A DNA stretch of 64,000 nucleotides from Persicaria tinctoria (taxonomy: Eukaryota; Streptophyta; Magnoliopsida; Caryophyllales; Polygonaceae): positions 30,036,467 through 30,100,466 of the forward strand of contig JBANSL010000004.1 of the NCBI GenBank assembly GCA_037127255.1, in the 5' to 3' direction. Below the pieces are notes generated by a model. That model had not been told where the DNA came from, made no database searches, and worked only from the letters and a program-made list of their open reading frames with translations. The position numbers and the translations under genes are program-made. This document shows, in pieces, positions 13,245 to 25,140 of this stretch (position 1 is its first letter; every line of letters begins with the position of its first letter).

Positions 13245-16200
13245 AGGTAGAGTATGCTGGGAAGAGGATCTAGAGTAGGTCGGCTTGAGGGTCATGGTCA
13301 TTCGTGGTTGGGATTACCACTAGTTGGGTTCTGTGTTAGAATTGATAGGGAGTGTCAAGTGTGAGATGGTCAGCATGAGTTGGGTCCTTAGAGGTGGATG
13401 GTTAGTGAGAGTGGTTAGTGGTGCGTGGAGTTTGATTAGGTTAGCAAGGTGATTCGAGATGTCTCTTTAGGAGATTATGTTCCGGCGGAGTCTTGAGAGC
13501 CTAGAAAGAGTAAGTGAGATTGTTAAGAAGCATCTAGATCAATCGTCAGAGTAGTTCGGTTGAGGACTCAGAATTTCTCTTAGAGGGTAAAGATGGGACT
13601 TGTAGAGGACCTCTAGGGCAAGGACGTGTTCTATATGGAGTATTCGTAGTAGATCGAATTATTCAGCTTGTCGGAATGAGGGAATTTTGTGATTTGGGAA
13701 CTCCGAGAGATAGTTTTAAATAGTCGAATGGAAGGTAGGAGTTGAGACCGGGATGTCGAAGTGGATTGACCCTTAGATGGCTTGTTGGCATAGGAGTTGG
13801 AATACCTAGTAGTTGGTTTGGAAAATTGGCCTTGATTGCGGGTAGTTATGAGGCCAGAAAGGTTGTATGTATACGGGATGCAATAATGTCTAGAACTGGT
13901 AGTGAATTGAGTTGGTAGTACTCGGTGAAGTTGATCTTAGTGCAAGAGCTGATGGGTGGTGGTCGTGTCTTGTCATGATTGGTAGTTATAGGCAGGTTCT
14001 CTTGATGATGTGATCTAGCTTATGCTTTACTTGGGGACGAATGTGGTGCGAATTTTATGTTATAGACAATGTTGATTCTATGATGTATTGTGTAAAGACC
14101 CAAAATTTTAAAATATTATTTTATGAATTATGATTTAATTTCAATATTAAATTTCTGAGATTCTAATAATTTTAAAAATTTCTGTCCATGATCAAATGAA
14201 TTTTTTTTAAAGCCAGTTCCGACATATATTGACTTCGATTTAAAATCAGATCTATTCCGCTTTCTTATAACGAGACTTGAAAATATTTTATTTTTTTTGG
14301 GATTCGAACTAAGGGAGGAATATTGTTTTGGACGTATTAAGATGTGTATGATTATTTATTTCTATGACAAATTGTAAATTAAATAAAATTTATGGGGCTG
14401 AAATTGTTATTTCTTGTAGTTTAACTTTTACAAACGGGTTTGTTTTGCGATTTCCATAATTTCACTGTAACCCTAATTTGCGGGTATATATATATATGTC
14501 CTTAAACCTGGGGTCCTATTCACTCTCCCCCTCCTATCTAGATCTCCAGCCGCCTCTCTTTGATGTTGCCCTCTCTTTCTAGGAAACCTCCACTTTTTCC
14601 TTCTATGTCTCCCTCCTTGCTCTCCGCTTCCCTTTCTCGCTCTTTCTCACAGCCACGGTGAACCAAGCCCAGCTCACCCCTACCCCGCGCTCGAAGGATC
14701 GAGGCCAACCCTGATTGAATCGGTGTCAAGCAGCCCCACTCGGACCGATCGTTCCCATCGAGACCCGATAGCACCACCTGAAGACCAAGGCTTCTCCCTC
14801 TCCCTTCTTCCCCGTCGACTCCCACCGGCCGAATACCACCATGTCTCAAGCCGCTCAGCAAGGACAAAGGCCGGCGCAAGCGAGCCCTGGCAGCGGGCCT
14901 TCGACGATGAGCTCGCTTCTCTCTATCTCTGCTCTCTCACCGAGGAGCCACTGAAGCCGGGTCTGAGGTCGAAGATTCCGTCTCTTCCCTTCCCAAATCT
15001 GACGGCAGCAGCCGTCGTTGAAGCCTCGACCTCGTCGCTCTCCATCTTCTCCCTTCTCTTCGACCCCGATTGCTCGAGCTGCTGATGGAACTCCGATCTC
15101 CAATCCTCATTTCCATTCTTCGCCAGTGCTGAGACATCGGGGTATAATTTCTGGGCTCCCCCTCTTCGATCTTGATCTCCTTTTGTGGATTCCCTTTAGT
15201 CTTGATTTCGGTTTTTATGGATTTATGCTGCTGAAGTATTCTGCGAGTGCCACCTTGAATAATTAATGTTATAGTGGGACTTAGAGGTATTTGTTTTGTG
15301 AATGTTGAACCGACCAATAGAGTTTTGATTTCGGATTGGAGATGGCTACTTGGTAAATTTGTTGGCTTTGACTGTAATCTTAATGGATGTTTACGTTTGC
15401 CTAAATGGGTGTTGAGCTTAATTAGTTTTAGGCTTAAAACTTGACTATATACATGTCTGATGGTGTTGCATTGACTAATTAGGCAATCACTCTTGTATTC
15501 GTTTTTATATAATTTTATGAGTGGGTTGATACAAGTGCGAGTAAAGATATTATTATTAAATTAAATGGGACTGTCTTTTATGAGGAAGATAAATGTGTTG
15601 TATGAGTGTAATGCGAGGAAGGATTCTAAGTACGAGACTTGTTAAAATAGGTACCGTGTTTGAGTGTTATTTGATTAATAAGAGTTAGTGAAGATTTGGA
15701 TAAGCAATTATGATCTAAAGACTTTGAACTAGGTTCCATACTTGATGGGAACAAGGTTAATTGAGAATGATGGTCTTGATGAGAATACCCGATTACTTGA
15801 ATAAAATACTATTCATTCTTGTAGTCACCTGCTTGTGTGATAATTAAACATGTATTGATGAGCTATTCCTTGCTTATTACTTGCTAGTGTGATTGGATGA
15901 TTCTCTGAGTGACTTGTTGGCCGATGGACGAGTATCTAGTGACTTGTTTGCTGGTTAATTGGATGTGGAGACTTCAGGTAAGTCTCTTCAGAGCTTACTC
16001 AGATTGAATAAAGCTATTCCCTGCTTTAGGTGCATGATATACTAGGTGTTGCATTCATGATCAGCATGCCATGTAGTACCATGCTAGGTTGCATCGATCG
16101 TTGAGCATTCTATTTCTTTATGCGTATGTAAACAGAACGGTCGTTATCTGTGATAGTCCTAGAAGTCTTTGCTAGGGTCATAGGGTAGCCCAGCCTCATC

Positions 16201-16367
16201 GGGTACCCTGAGTCAATCGAGTACTTCCTTATATTATGATATGCATGCGGGCTTTATTGTGGAGCGGGTTAGGCATGCGTGCCGCCCCGATTATGAATGA
16301 ATGCATTCACGAGCTGGCCAGTCTCCGCCTGTCGGAAGGGGTGGAGGTAGGAGAGGGATATGCCACT
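13245..16367 (+). repeat. Amplified unit 2: 846-bp flank plus truncated family B LTR
   Basis: It has the same structure as unit 1: 846-bp segment 13245-14090, TATTG, then LTR 14091-16367 (2277 bp), ending at the identical CCACT/AGGTAGAG join. It differs from unit 1 by only scattered substitutions, so the amplification is recent. Confidence 0.9.
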
Positions 16368-17213
16368 AGGTAGAGTATGCTGGGAAGAGAATCTAGAGTA
16401 GGTCGGCTTGAGGGTCATGGTCATTCGTGGTTGGGATTACCACTAGTTGGGTTCTGTGTTAGAATTGATAGGGAGTGTCAAGTGTGAGATGGTCAGCATG
16501 AGTTAGGTCCTTAGAGGTGGATGGTTAGTGAGAGTGGTTAGTGGTGCGTGGAGTTTGATTAGGTCAGCAAGGTGATTCGAGATGTCTCTTTAGGAGATTA
16601 TGTTCCGGCGGAGTCTTGAGAGCCTAGAAAGAGTAAGTGAGATTGTTAAGAAGCATCTAGATCAATCGTCAGAGTAGTTCGGTTGAGGACTCAGAATTTC
16701 TCTTAGAGGGTAAAGATGGGACTTGTAGAGGACCTCTAGGGCAAGGACGTGTTCTATATGAAGTTTTCGTAGTAGATCGAATTATTCAGCTTGTCGGAAT
16801 GAGGGAATTTTGTGATTTGGGAACTCCGAGAGATAGTTTTAAATAGTCGAATGGAAGGTAGGAGTTGAGACCGGGATGTCGAAGTGGATTGACCCTTAGA
16901 TGGCTTGTTGGCATAGGAGTTGGAATACCTAGTAGTTGGTTTGGAAAATTGGCCTTGATTGCGGGTAGTTATGAGGCCAGAAAGGTTGTATGTATACGGG
17001 ATGCAATAATGTCTAGAACTGGTAGTGAATTGAGTTGGTAGTACTCGGTGAAGTTGATCTTAGTGCAAGAGCTGATGGGTGGTGGTCGTGTCTTGTCATG
17101 ATTGGTAGTTATAGGCAGGTTCTCTTGATGATGTGATCTAGCTTATGCTTTACTTGGGGACGAATGTGGTGCGAATTTTATGTTATAGACAATGTTGATT
17201 CTATGATGTATTG

Positions 17214-17971
17214 TGTAAAGACCCAAAATTTTAAAATATTATTTTATGAATTATGATTTAATTTCAATATTAAATTTCTGAGATTCTAATAATTTTAAAA
17301 ATCTCTGTCCATGATCAAATGAATTTTTTTTAAAGCCAGTTCCGACATATATTGACTTCGATTTAAAATCAGATCTCCAGCCGCCTCTCTTTGATGTTGC
17401 CCTCTCTTTCCAGGAAACCTCCACTTCTTCCTTATATGTCTCCCTCCTTGCTCTGCGCTTCCCTTTCTCGCTCTTTCTCACAGCCACGGTGAACCAAGCC
17501 CAGCTCACCCCTACCCCGCGCTAGAAGGATCGAGGCCAACCCTGATTGAATCGGTGTCAAGCAGCTCCACTCGGACCGATCGTTCCCATCGAGACCCGAT
17601 AGCACCACCTGAAGACCAAGGCTTCTCCCTCTCCCTTCTTCCCCGTCGACTCCCACCGGCCGAATACCACCATGTCTCAAGCCGCTCAGCAAGGACAAAG
17701 GGCGGCGCAAGCGAGCCCTGGCAGCGGGCCTTCGACGATGAGCTCGCTTCTCTCTATCTCTGCTCTCTCACCGAGGAGCCAGTGAAGCCGGGTCTGAGGT
17801 CGAAGATTCCGTCTCTTCCCTTCCCAAATCTGACGGCAGCAGCCGTCGTTGAAGCCTCGACCTCGTCGCTCTCCATCTACTCCCTTCTCTTCGACCCCGA
17901 TTGCTCGAGCTGCTGATGGAACTCCGATCTCCAATCCTCATTTCCATTCTTCGCCAGTGCTGAGACATCGG
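17214..17971 (+). repeat. Family B 5' LTR remnant with two deletions
   Basis: It begins TGTAAAGACCC after TATTG. Relative to unit 2 it lacks 292 bp between two AGATCT hexamers (14248-14253 and 14540-14545 there), leaving one AGATCT at 17371-17376. It then stops at GACATCGG (17971) and is fused to mid-interior sequence, so the rest of the LTR, the primer site and the 5' interior are lost. Confidence 0.88.
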
Positions 17972-18143
17972 TTAAGGAATGTCCAAGGAATCGTAGAGAT
18001 TGGGACTAGGTTGTATGTGCTGTGATTAGGAGCGGCTTTGTTAAAGGATGAAGTTGAGGAATTGCTAAGGATGAGCAGTATAGGGTTGCTTGGAAAATCA
18101 TCGATCTTGAATATTAGGTTGTTCATATCAGAACTGTACGTGT

Positions 18144-18589
18144 TAGGGGTGGGCGCGGGACGGGACGGGACGGGACCGGGACGGGATGGAGGTCGTCCCG
18201 CGTAATTTTTACGGGACAGGACCGGGACGCGACCGGGACGGGACGGGCCTTGTCCCTCAAATAAAAAAATTATTAAAAAAACTTAATTTTTTCATAAATA
18301 TATTGCGATTCTCAAAGGCGTAATACATATATATGTATAATTTTTTATATTTTGCAGGTTCCCATATATGCGTACGTATATATAGGTGTGTACATGTATT
18401 ATGTATATAAACACTGATGCAGTGTGTATATATATGGCCTTACTGTGGAGGATGTAGTGTGTATTATATGGCTAAATTACAGTATGTAGTATATATATTA
18501 CAGTGTGTACGTATGTAATATATATACAAACTATATATAGATATACTATAATACATACTCTATATCCTAATATTATATATATAGTATTA

Positions 18590-18633
<44 letters not shown>

Positions 18634-19020
18634 TATTATTATTATTATTATTATATATACACATTATAATTATAATTATTATATTATTATTATTTTTATT
18701 ATATTATAATAATAATTATTATTATATATATAGTATTACATTATTATTATTATTATTATTATAATTATATCCTAATACTATAATAATAATAATAATAATA
18801 CTATTAATAATAATAGTAATAATATTATAATATTAATACTATTAATAATATTATAATAATAATAATACTAATACTATTAATAATTATTATTATTATTATA
18901 TGTGTGTGCGGGACGGGATTTGCGGGATCCCGCCGGGTCGTCCCGCGTCCCGTCCCGCATCATTTTTACGGGACGGGCCCGGGACGGGTCCGGGATTTAC
19001 GGGATTTGTGCCCACCCCTA
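18144..19020. mobile_element. hAT-type non-autonomous element (877 bp)
   Basis: It starts TAGGGGTGGGC and ends GCCCACCCCTA, a perfect 11-bp terminal inverted repeat. An 8-bp duplication GTACGTGT stands at 18136-18143 and 19021-19028, the TSD length of the hAT superfamily. GGGACGGGACGGGACC-type repeats fill both subterminal regions and an ATT-rich microsatellite fills the centre. No transposase is encoded, so it needs one from elsewhere. Confidence 0.93.
18585..18900. repeat. ATT/AAT microsatellite inside the hAT element
   Basis: Long runs of ATT, TTA and AAT triplets, in both orientations, occupy the centre of the hAT element. They can fold into long hairpins. Confidence 0.9.
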
Positions 19021-22017
19021 GTACGTGTAATGAGTATTTAGGAATTGTTTGGACATAATTGGTAGTGCTTTGAGAATTCACGAGTGAAGGATTTCTAGAT
19101 GCGTTGTTGGAGGATTTTAGAATATGGAATTAATCGGAATTTATGAGTAGAGGTTATTGTGGCTATTGAGGTATTTAAGGATGTGGGACGAGTCTTCGAG
19201 GAAGGGTTGGCAACTGGCTAAGTATTTCGTTGAGAATTCTGGTAAGATTGTTCACTTGAGGTTGAGACGGGGAGATTCTGAGCATGGATTTGGGAACTAG
19301 GCAAGATGGAAGGTATGGGAAACGCTAGAGCAACAAGGATTTTAAAAAGATTGGTGAAGATGTGGTACTTGAGAAACTCGGATGAGGACGATTTAGGGAT
19401 TCTGTGGAAATGATGATCGGTAAAAGAGGGTCTTGGACCGTAAGGTGTCATGGTTAAGAAGTAGAAGCTTGAGGCAATTTAGGAATATGAAGAGATGAGG
19501 AATTGGAGTAGGACGACTTGAGGATTTCGAATGATTAAGGTACAGTAAGATTTGGAACAAGGAAATTTGAGAATATGCTGGGACGAGGATCTAGAATATG
19601 TCGGCTAAGGAGTTGTGGATGTTCAGGTTTCGTGAGATTCAGAATGGGATAAGTAGGTAGAATCTGTTATTGGTCCTTGAGGATAGACGCGGATGATGAG
19701 GAACTCGGTGATTTGTGGTTATGAGTTAGCACTAGACGGTTTTCTGCGTTAGAGTTGTCGAGAGTGGGCGGTTGAGGGGATTCTAGCAAGGTAGGATGCT
19801 TGTGTTGGTAATGTCGAGGATAAGGATGCGAGTGTCAGGTGTGAGATGATTAGTATGAGCTGGGTGCTTAGAGGTGGATGGTTAGTGAGAATGACCAGTG
19901 GTACGGGAAGTGTGATTACGTTAGCAAGGTGATTTGAGATGTCTCTTTGGGATGATGATTATGCGGAGTCTTGAGAGCCTAGGAAGAGTCAACGAGATTG
20001 TTACGTAGCGTCTAGATCGAGCGTGAGAGCAGTTCAGTCTAGAACTTGGGATTTCTATTAGAAGGTAAAGATGGGACTGGTAGAGGACCCTAGGATGAGG
20101 GTGTGCTTATAGAGAGTTTTGATAGTCGGTGGAGTTGTTAAGCTTGTCGGAATAAGGGAATTGTGCGATTGGGATCTCCGATATATGGTTTTAAGTGGTC
20201 GAGTAGGATTTGAGGTCGGGATATTGAAGTAGACTGGTTCTTAGATGTCTTGATGGCATGAGTTGGGGTGCTTAGTAGTTGGTAGGGTAATTGGCCTTGA
20301 TTGCGGATAGTTGTGAGGCTAGAGAGTCTGTATATGGGCGGGTTGGCTTATTGTGTATCATCCTGTTTGTTGTTAAAGTATATTTTCGTGTACTTACTCA
20401 CCGTCGTGTGTTATCGGTAATATGTAGAAAGTTTGCATCAACGATATGTTATGTGATTCTTTGCACTATTTACGTTATCTATATGATGACTCATGTAATA
20501 GGGTTGGGTAGCATACCCATCTTGCATAATTACCCTTGTTATGTGATGTTATGAAATTGTGAATGTCTACGCATTTTGAATATCATCATAGAGCTATTTT
20601 GTTAGCTTTTGACCCTATTATACTCTATTTAATATGAGTAGTCTCATGCGTAGACCATAATATTGTTCATGCTCACTTTTGCTTGCCATATGATGTCTTT
20701 TTTATACTCGTTATGCATTGTTAGTTTTAAGCTCATGTGCTCGTACGTCCATCCGTATAGCTTATATTGCATTTACATGTCTACGCACTACCCTTTTGCT
20801 TAAGATTTGTTGATGATATACTATCTATCATGTTGAGGTTATAATGGTATGAAATATGTGTTGATATGTGCCTTGGTGACACAATTGCATGAAGCACACA
20901 CCTACACTTGCCTTTTTCTAGCAAACTATATGATATTTCCTTTGTGACATTTAAGACATGTTGATACTATTTCTTACATGTTTTGTTCAGTTCCCTTACA
21001 CCATAGCAACATATAAGCCTCCCTTAGGCATGTACTGAATATATTTAGTTATACTCAGATGATAGATTGTTAGATCTAACTTATGTATATATGAATGTTT
21101 TACCTTAATAGTATTTCATGGCTAGTATATGTGATATTCCTTGCCAGTGCGGCTTTGACTTGATAGTAGTGTGTATATTGAGGTTGCTCCCATTATGTTA
21201 GATTATTTACATTGAGCCTTACCACATGTTACGACACTGACACTAGAATCATATTTCTATTGCCTTTTGAGATAGGTTCATGTTAGTGTGCGAGATTATC
21301 ACCCTGTGTGCTTCATTTCATGACTTGATGTGTTATATGATGATTTGAGTAATGCGATTGTAACCTTAATAGTTTCCCATGGGCATCGGCGAAATTCTCG
21401 TGTTTAGTCTTACCAGATACTATCCGAATCTATCTTTGTGCCAAGAGTTAGTCGAATTGTCTCTTAGTGTCTCTTTCTTTCAGTTACAACTTAGACCTTA
21501 TGTTATCCTAGTATAATTGTCTATGGTGGGATCAGGAGTGGGTTGTCTAGATTGATCAGAGTTGCCCCATTTGTTTGATTCTGTGCGCGTCATGATTTTG
21601 ATTGTTCCCTTCCGAGCTGGTGGTGATGGGTGAGTATGATGATTGTGTTCTTTTCTGGTTGATAGCAATGTGCAGATTTCTGTGATTTTAAGATTCGTTG
21701 ATGATTTGATCTGTCGATGATGGGAATTGATAGTATGATGAATTCTTATATATTAATATCTTGAGCTTGAAAAGTTGTGATCTGATGATGATATTTTGGA
21801 TATGTTAATATTTGAATTTGATGTTGAGACTGATCATGAGAAATTGACTTAGGAAGTGGAATTTGAGATTAGTCCTTAGAGGTGGATAACTACTTTATGG
21901 ATCTTTGAAAATCTGGTTGACTGACACAGGAGGAGCTGACTTGAGTTATCGAAATGTTTTGTTGCTTCTTAAAAGATTTTAGTCTCGAGGACGAGACTTG
22001 TTTTTAGAGGTTGATGA

Positions 22018-24294
22018 TGTAAAGACCCAAAATTTTAAAATATTATTTTATGAATTATGATTTAATTTCAATATTAAATTTCTGAGATTCTAATAATTTT
22101 AAAAATCTCTGTCCATGATCAAATGATTTTTTTTTAAAGCCAGTTCCGACATATATTGACTTCGATTTAAAATCAGATCTATTCCGCTTTCTTATAACGA
22201 GACTTGAAAATATTTTAATTTTTTTGGGATTCAAACTAAGGGAGGAATATTGTTTTGAACGTATTAAGATGTGTATGATTATTTATTTCTATGACAAATT
22301 GTAAATTAAATAAAATTTATGGGGCTGAAATTGTAATTTCTTGTAGTTTAACTTTTATAAACGGGTTTGTTTTGCGATTTCCATAATTTCACTGTAACCC
22401 TAATTTGCGGGTATATATATATATGTCCTTAAACCTGGGGTCCTATTCACTCTCCCCCTCCTATCTAGATCTCCAGCCGCCTCTCTTTGATGTTGCCCTC
22501 TCTTTCCAGGAAACCTCCACTTCTTCCTTCTATGTCTCCCTCCTTGCTCTCCGCTTCCCTTTCTCGCTCTTTCTCACAGCCACGGTGAACCAAGCCCAGC
22601 TCACCCCTACCCCGCGCTCGAAGGATCGAGGCCAACCCTGATTGAATCGGTGTCAAGCAGCCCCACTCGGACCGATCGTTCCCATCGAGACCCGATAGCA
22701 CCACCTGAAGACCAAGGCTTCTCCCTCTCCCTTCTTCCCCGTCGACTCCCACCGGCCGAATACCACCATGTCTCAAGCCGCTCAGCAAGGACAAAGGCCG
22801 GCGCAAGCGAGCCCTAGCAGCGGGCCTTCGACGATGAGCTCGCTTCTCTCTATCTCTGCTCTCTCATCGAGGAGCCAGTGAAGCCGGGTCTGAGGTCGAA
22901 GATTCCGTCTCTTCCCTTCCCAAATCTGACGGCAGCAGCCGTCGTTGAAGCCTCGACCTCGTCGCTCTCCATCTGCTCCCTTCTCTTCGACCCCGATTGC
23001 TCGAGCTGCTGATGGAACTCCGATCTCCAATCCTCATTTCCATTCTTCGCCAGTGCTGAGACATCGGGGTATAATTTCTGGGCTCCCCCTCTTCGATCTT
23101 GATCTCCTTTTGTGGATTCCCTTTAGTCTTGATTTCGGTTTTTATGGATTTATGCTGCTGAAGTATTCTGCGAGTGCCACCTTGAATAATTAATGTTATA
23201 GTGGGACTTAGAGGTATTTGTTTTGTGAATGTTGAACCGACCAATAGAGTTTTGATTTCGGATTGGAGATGGCTACTTGGTAAATTTGTTGGCTTTGACT
23301 GTAATCTTAATTGATGTTTACGTTTGCCTAAATGGGTGTTGAGCTTAATTAGTTTTAGGCTTAAAACTTGACTATATACATGTCTGATGGTGTTGCATTG
23401 ACTAATTAGGCAATCACTCTTGTATTCGTTTTTATATAATTTTATGAGTGGGTTGATACAAGTGCGAGTAAAGATATTATTATTAAATTAAATGGGACTG
23501 TCTTTTATGAGGAAGATAAATGTGTTGTATGAGTGTAATGCGAGGAAGGATTCTAAGTACGAGACTTGTTAAAATAGGTACCGTGTTTGAGTGTTATTTG
23601 ATTAATAAGAGTTAGTGAAGATTTGGATAAGCAGTTATGATCTAAAGACTTTGAACTAGGTTCCATACTTGATGGGAACAAGGTTAATTGAGAATGATGG
23701 TCTTGATGAGAATACCCGATTACTTGAATAAAATACTATTCATTCTTGTAGTCACCTGCTTGTGTGATAATTAAACATGTATTGATGAGCTATTCCTTGC
23801 TTATTACTTGCTAGTGTGATTGGATGATTCTCTGAGTGACTTGTTGGCCGATGGACGAGTATCTAGTGACTTGTTTGCTGGTTAATTGGATGTGGAGACT
23901 TCAGGTAAGTCTCTTCGGAGCTTACTCAGATTGAATAAAGCTATTCCCTGCTTTAGGTGCATGATATACTAGGTGTTGCATTCATGATCAGCATTCCATG
24001 TAGTACCATGCTAGGTTGCATCGATCGTTGAGCATTCTATTTCTTTATGCGTATGTAAACAGAACGGTCGTTATCTGTGATAGTCCTAGAAGTCTTTGCT
24101 AGGGTCATAGCGTAGCCCAGCCTCATCGGGTACCCTGAGTCAATCGAGTACTTCCTTATATTATGATATGCCTGCGGGCTTTATTGTGGAGCGGGTTAGG
24201 CATGCGTGCCGCCCCGATTATGAATGAATGCATTCACGAGCTGGCCAGTCTCCGCCTGTCGGAAGGGGTGGAGGTAGGAGAGGGATATGCCACT
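22018..24294 (+). repeat. Family B 3' LTR of unit 3, truncated
   Basis: It starts TGTAAAGACCC after TTGATGA (interior end), not after TATTG as the other copies do. This marks it as the original 3' LTR. It ends at the shared CCACT/AGGTAGAG join. Confidence 0.88.
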
Positions 24295-25140
24295 AGGTAG
24301 AGTATGCTGGGAAGAGGATCTAGAGTAGGTCGGCTTGAGGGTCATGGTCATTCGTGGTTGGGATTACCACTAGTTGGGTTCTGTGTTAGAATTGATAGGG
24401 AGTGTCAAGTGTGAGATGGTCAGCATGAGTTGGGTCCTTAGAGGTGGATGGTTAGTGAGAGTGGTTAGTGGTGCGTGGAGTTTGATTAGGTTAGCAAGGT
24501 GATTCGAGATGTCTCTTTAGGAGATTATGTTCCGGCGGAGTCTTGAGAGCCTAGAAAGAGTAAGTGAGATTGTTAAGAAGCATCTAGATCAATCGTCAGA
24601 GTAGTTCGGTTGAGGACTCAGAATTTCTCTTAGAGGGTAAAGATGGGACTTGTAGAGGACCTCTAGGGCAAGGACGTGTTCTATATGGAGTTTTCGTAGT
24701 AGATCGAATTATTCAGCTTGTCGGAATGAGGGAATTTTGTGATTTGGGAACTCCGAGAGATAGTTTTAAATAGTCGAATGGAAGGTAGGAGTTGAGACCG
24801 GGATGTCGAAGTGGATTGACCCTTAGATGGCTTGTTGGCATAGGAGTTGGAATACCTAGTAGTTGGTTTGGAAAATTGGGCTTGATTGCGGGTAGTTATG
24901 AGGCCAGAAAGGTTGTATGTATACGGGATGCAATAATGTCTAGAACTGGTAGTGAATTGAGTTGGTAGTACTCGGTGAAGTTGATCTTAGTGCAAGAGCT
25001 GATGGGTGGTGGTCGTGTCTTGTCATGATTGGTAGTTATAGGCAGGTTCTCTTGATGATGTGATCTAGCTTATGCTTTACTTGGGGACGAATGTGGTGCG
25101 AATTTTATGTTATAGACAATGTTGATTCTATGATGTATTG

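Larger units (their letters stand above)
17972..22017 (+). other. Family B interior, 3' part, non-coding
   Basis: It is homologous to the family A interior: 17972 onward aligns with 6543 and 9505 onward, and 19560-20340 with the 846-bp segment. No retrotransposon protein is visible. Just before the 3' LTR, at about 21980-22017, it carries GACGAGACTTGTTTTTAGAG, almost the same phrase that precedes the family A 3' LTR at 28752. This confirms a true interior/3'-LTR junction. Confidence 0.75.
16368..24294 (+). repeat. Amplified unit 3: the only unit keeping a family B interior
   Basis: Order: 846-bp segment 16368-17213, TATTG, truncated 5' LTR 17214-17971, interior 17972-22017 (with a hAT insertion), 3' LTR 22018-24294 ending at the same CCACT/AGGTAGAG join. 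This is what a whole family B element plus its left flank looks like before its two LTRs recombine, so it is probably the parental form of the array. Confidence 0.82.
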
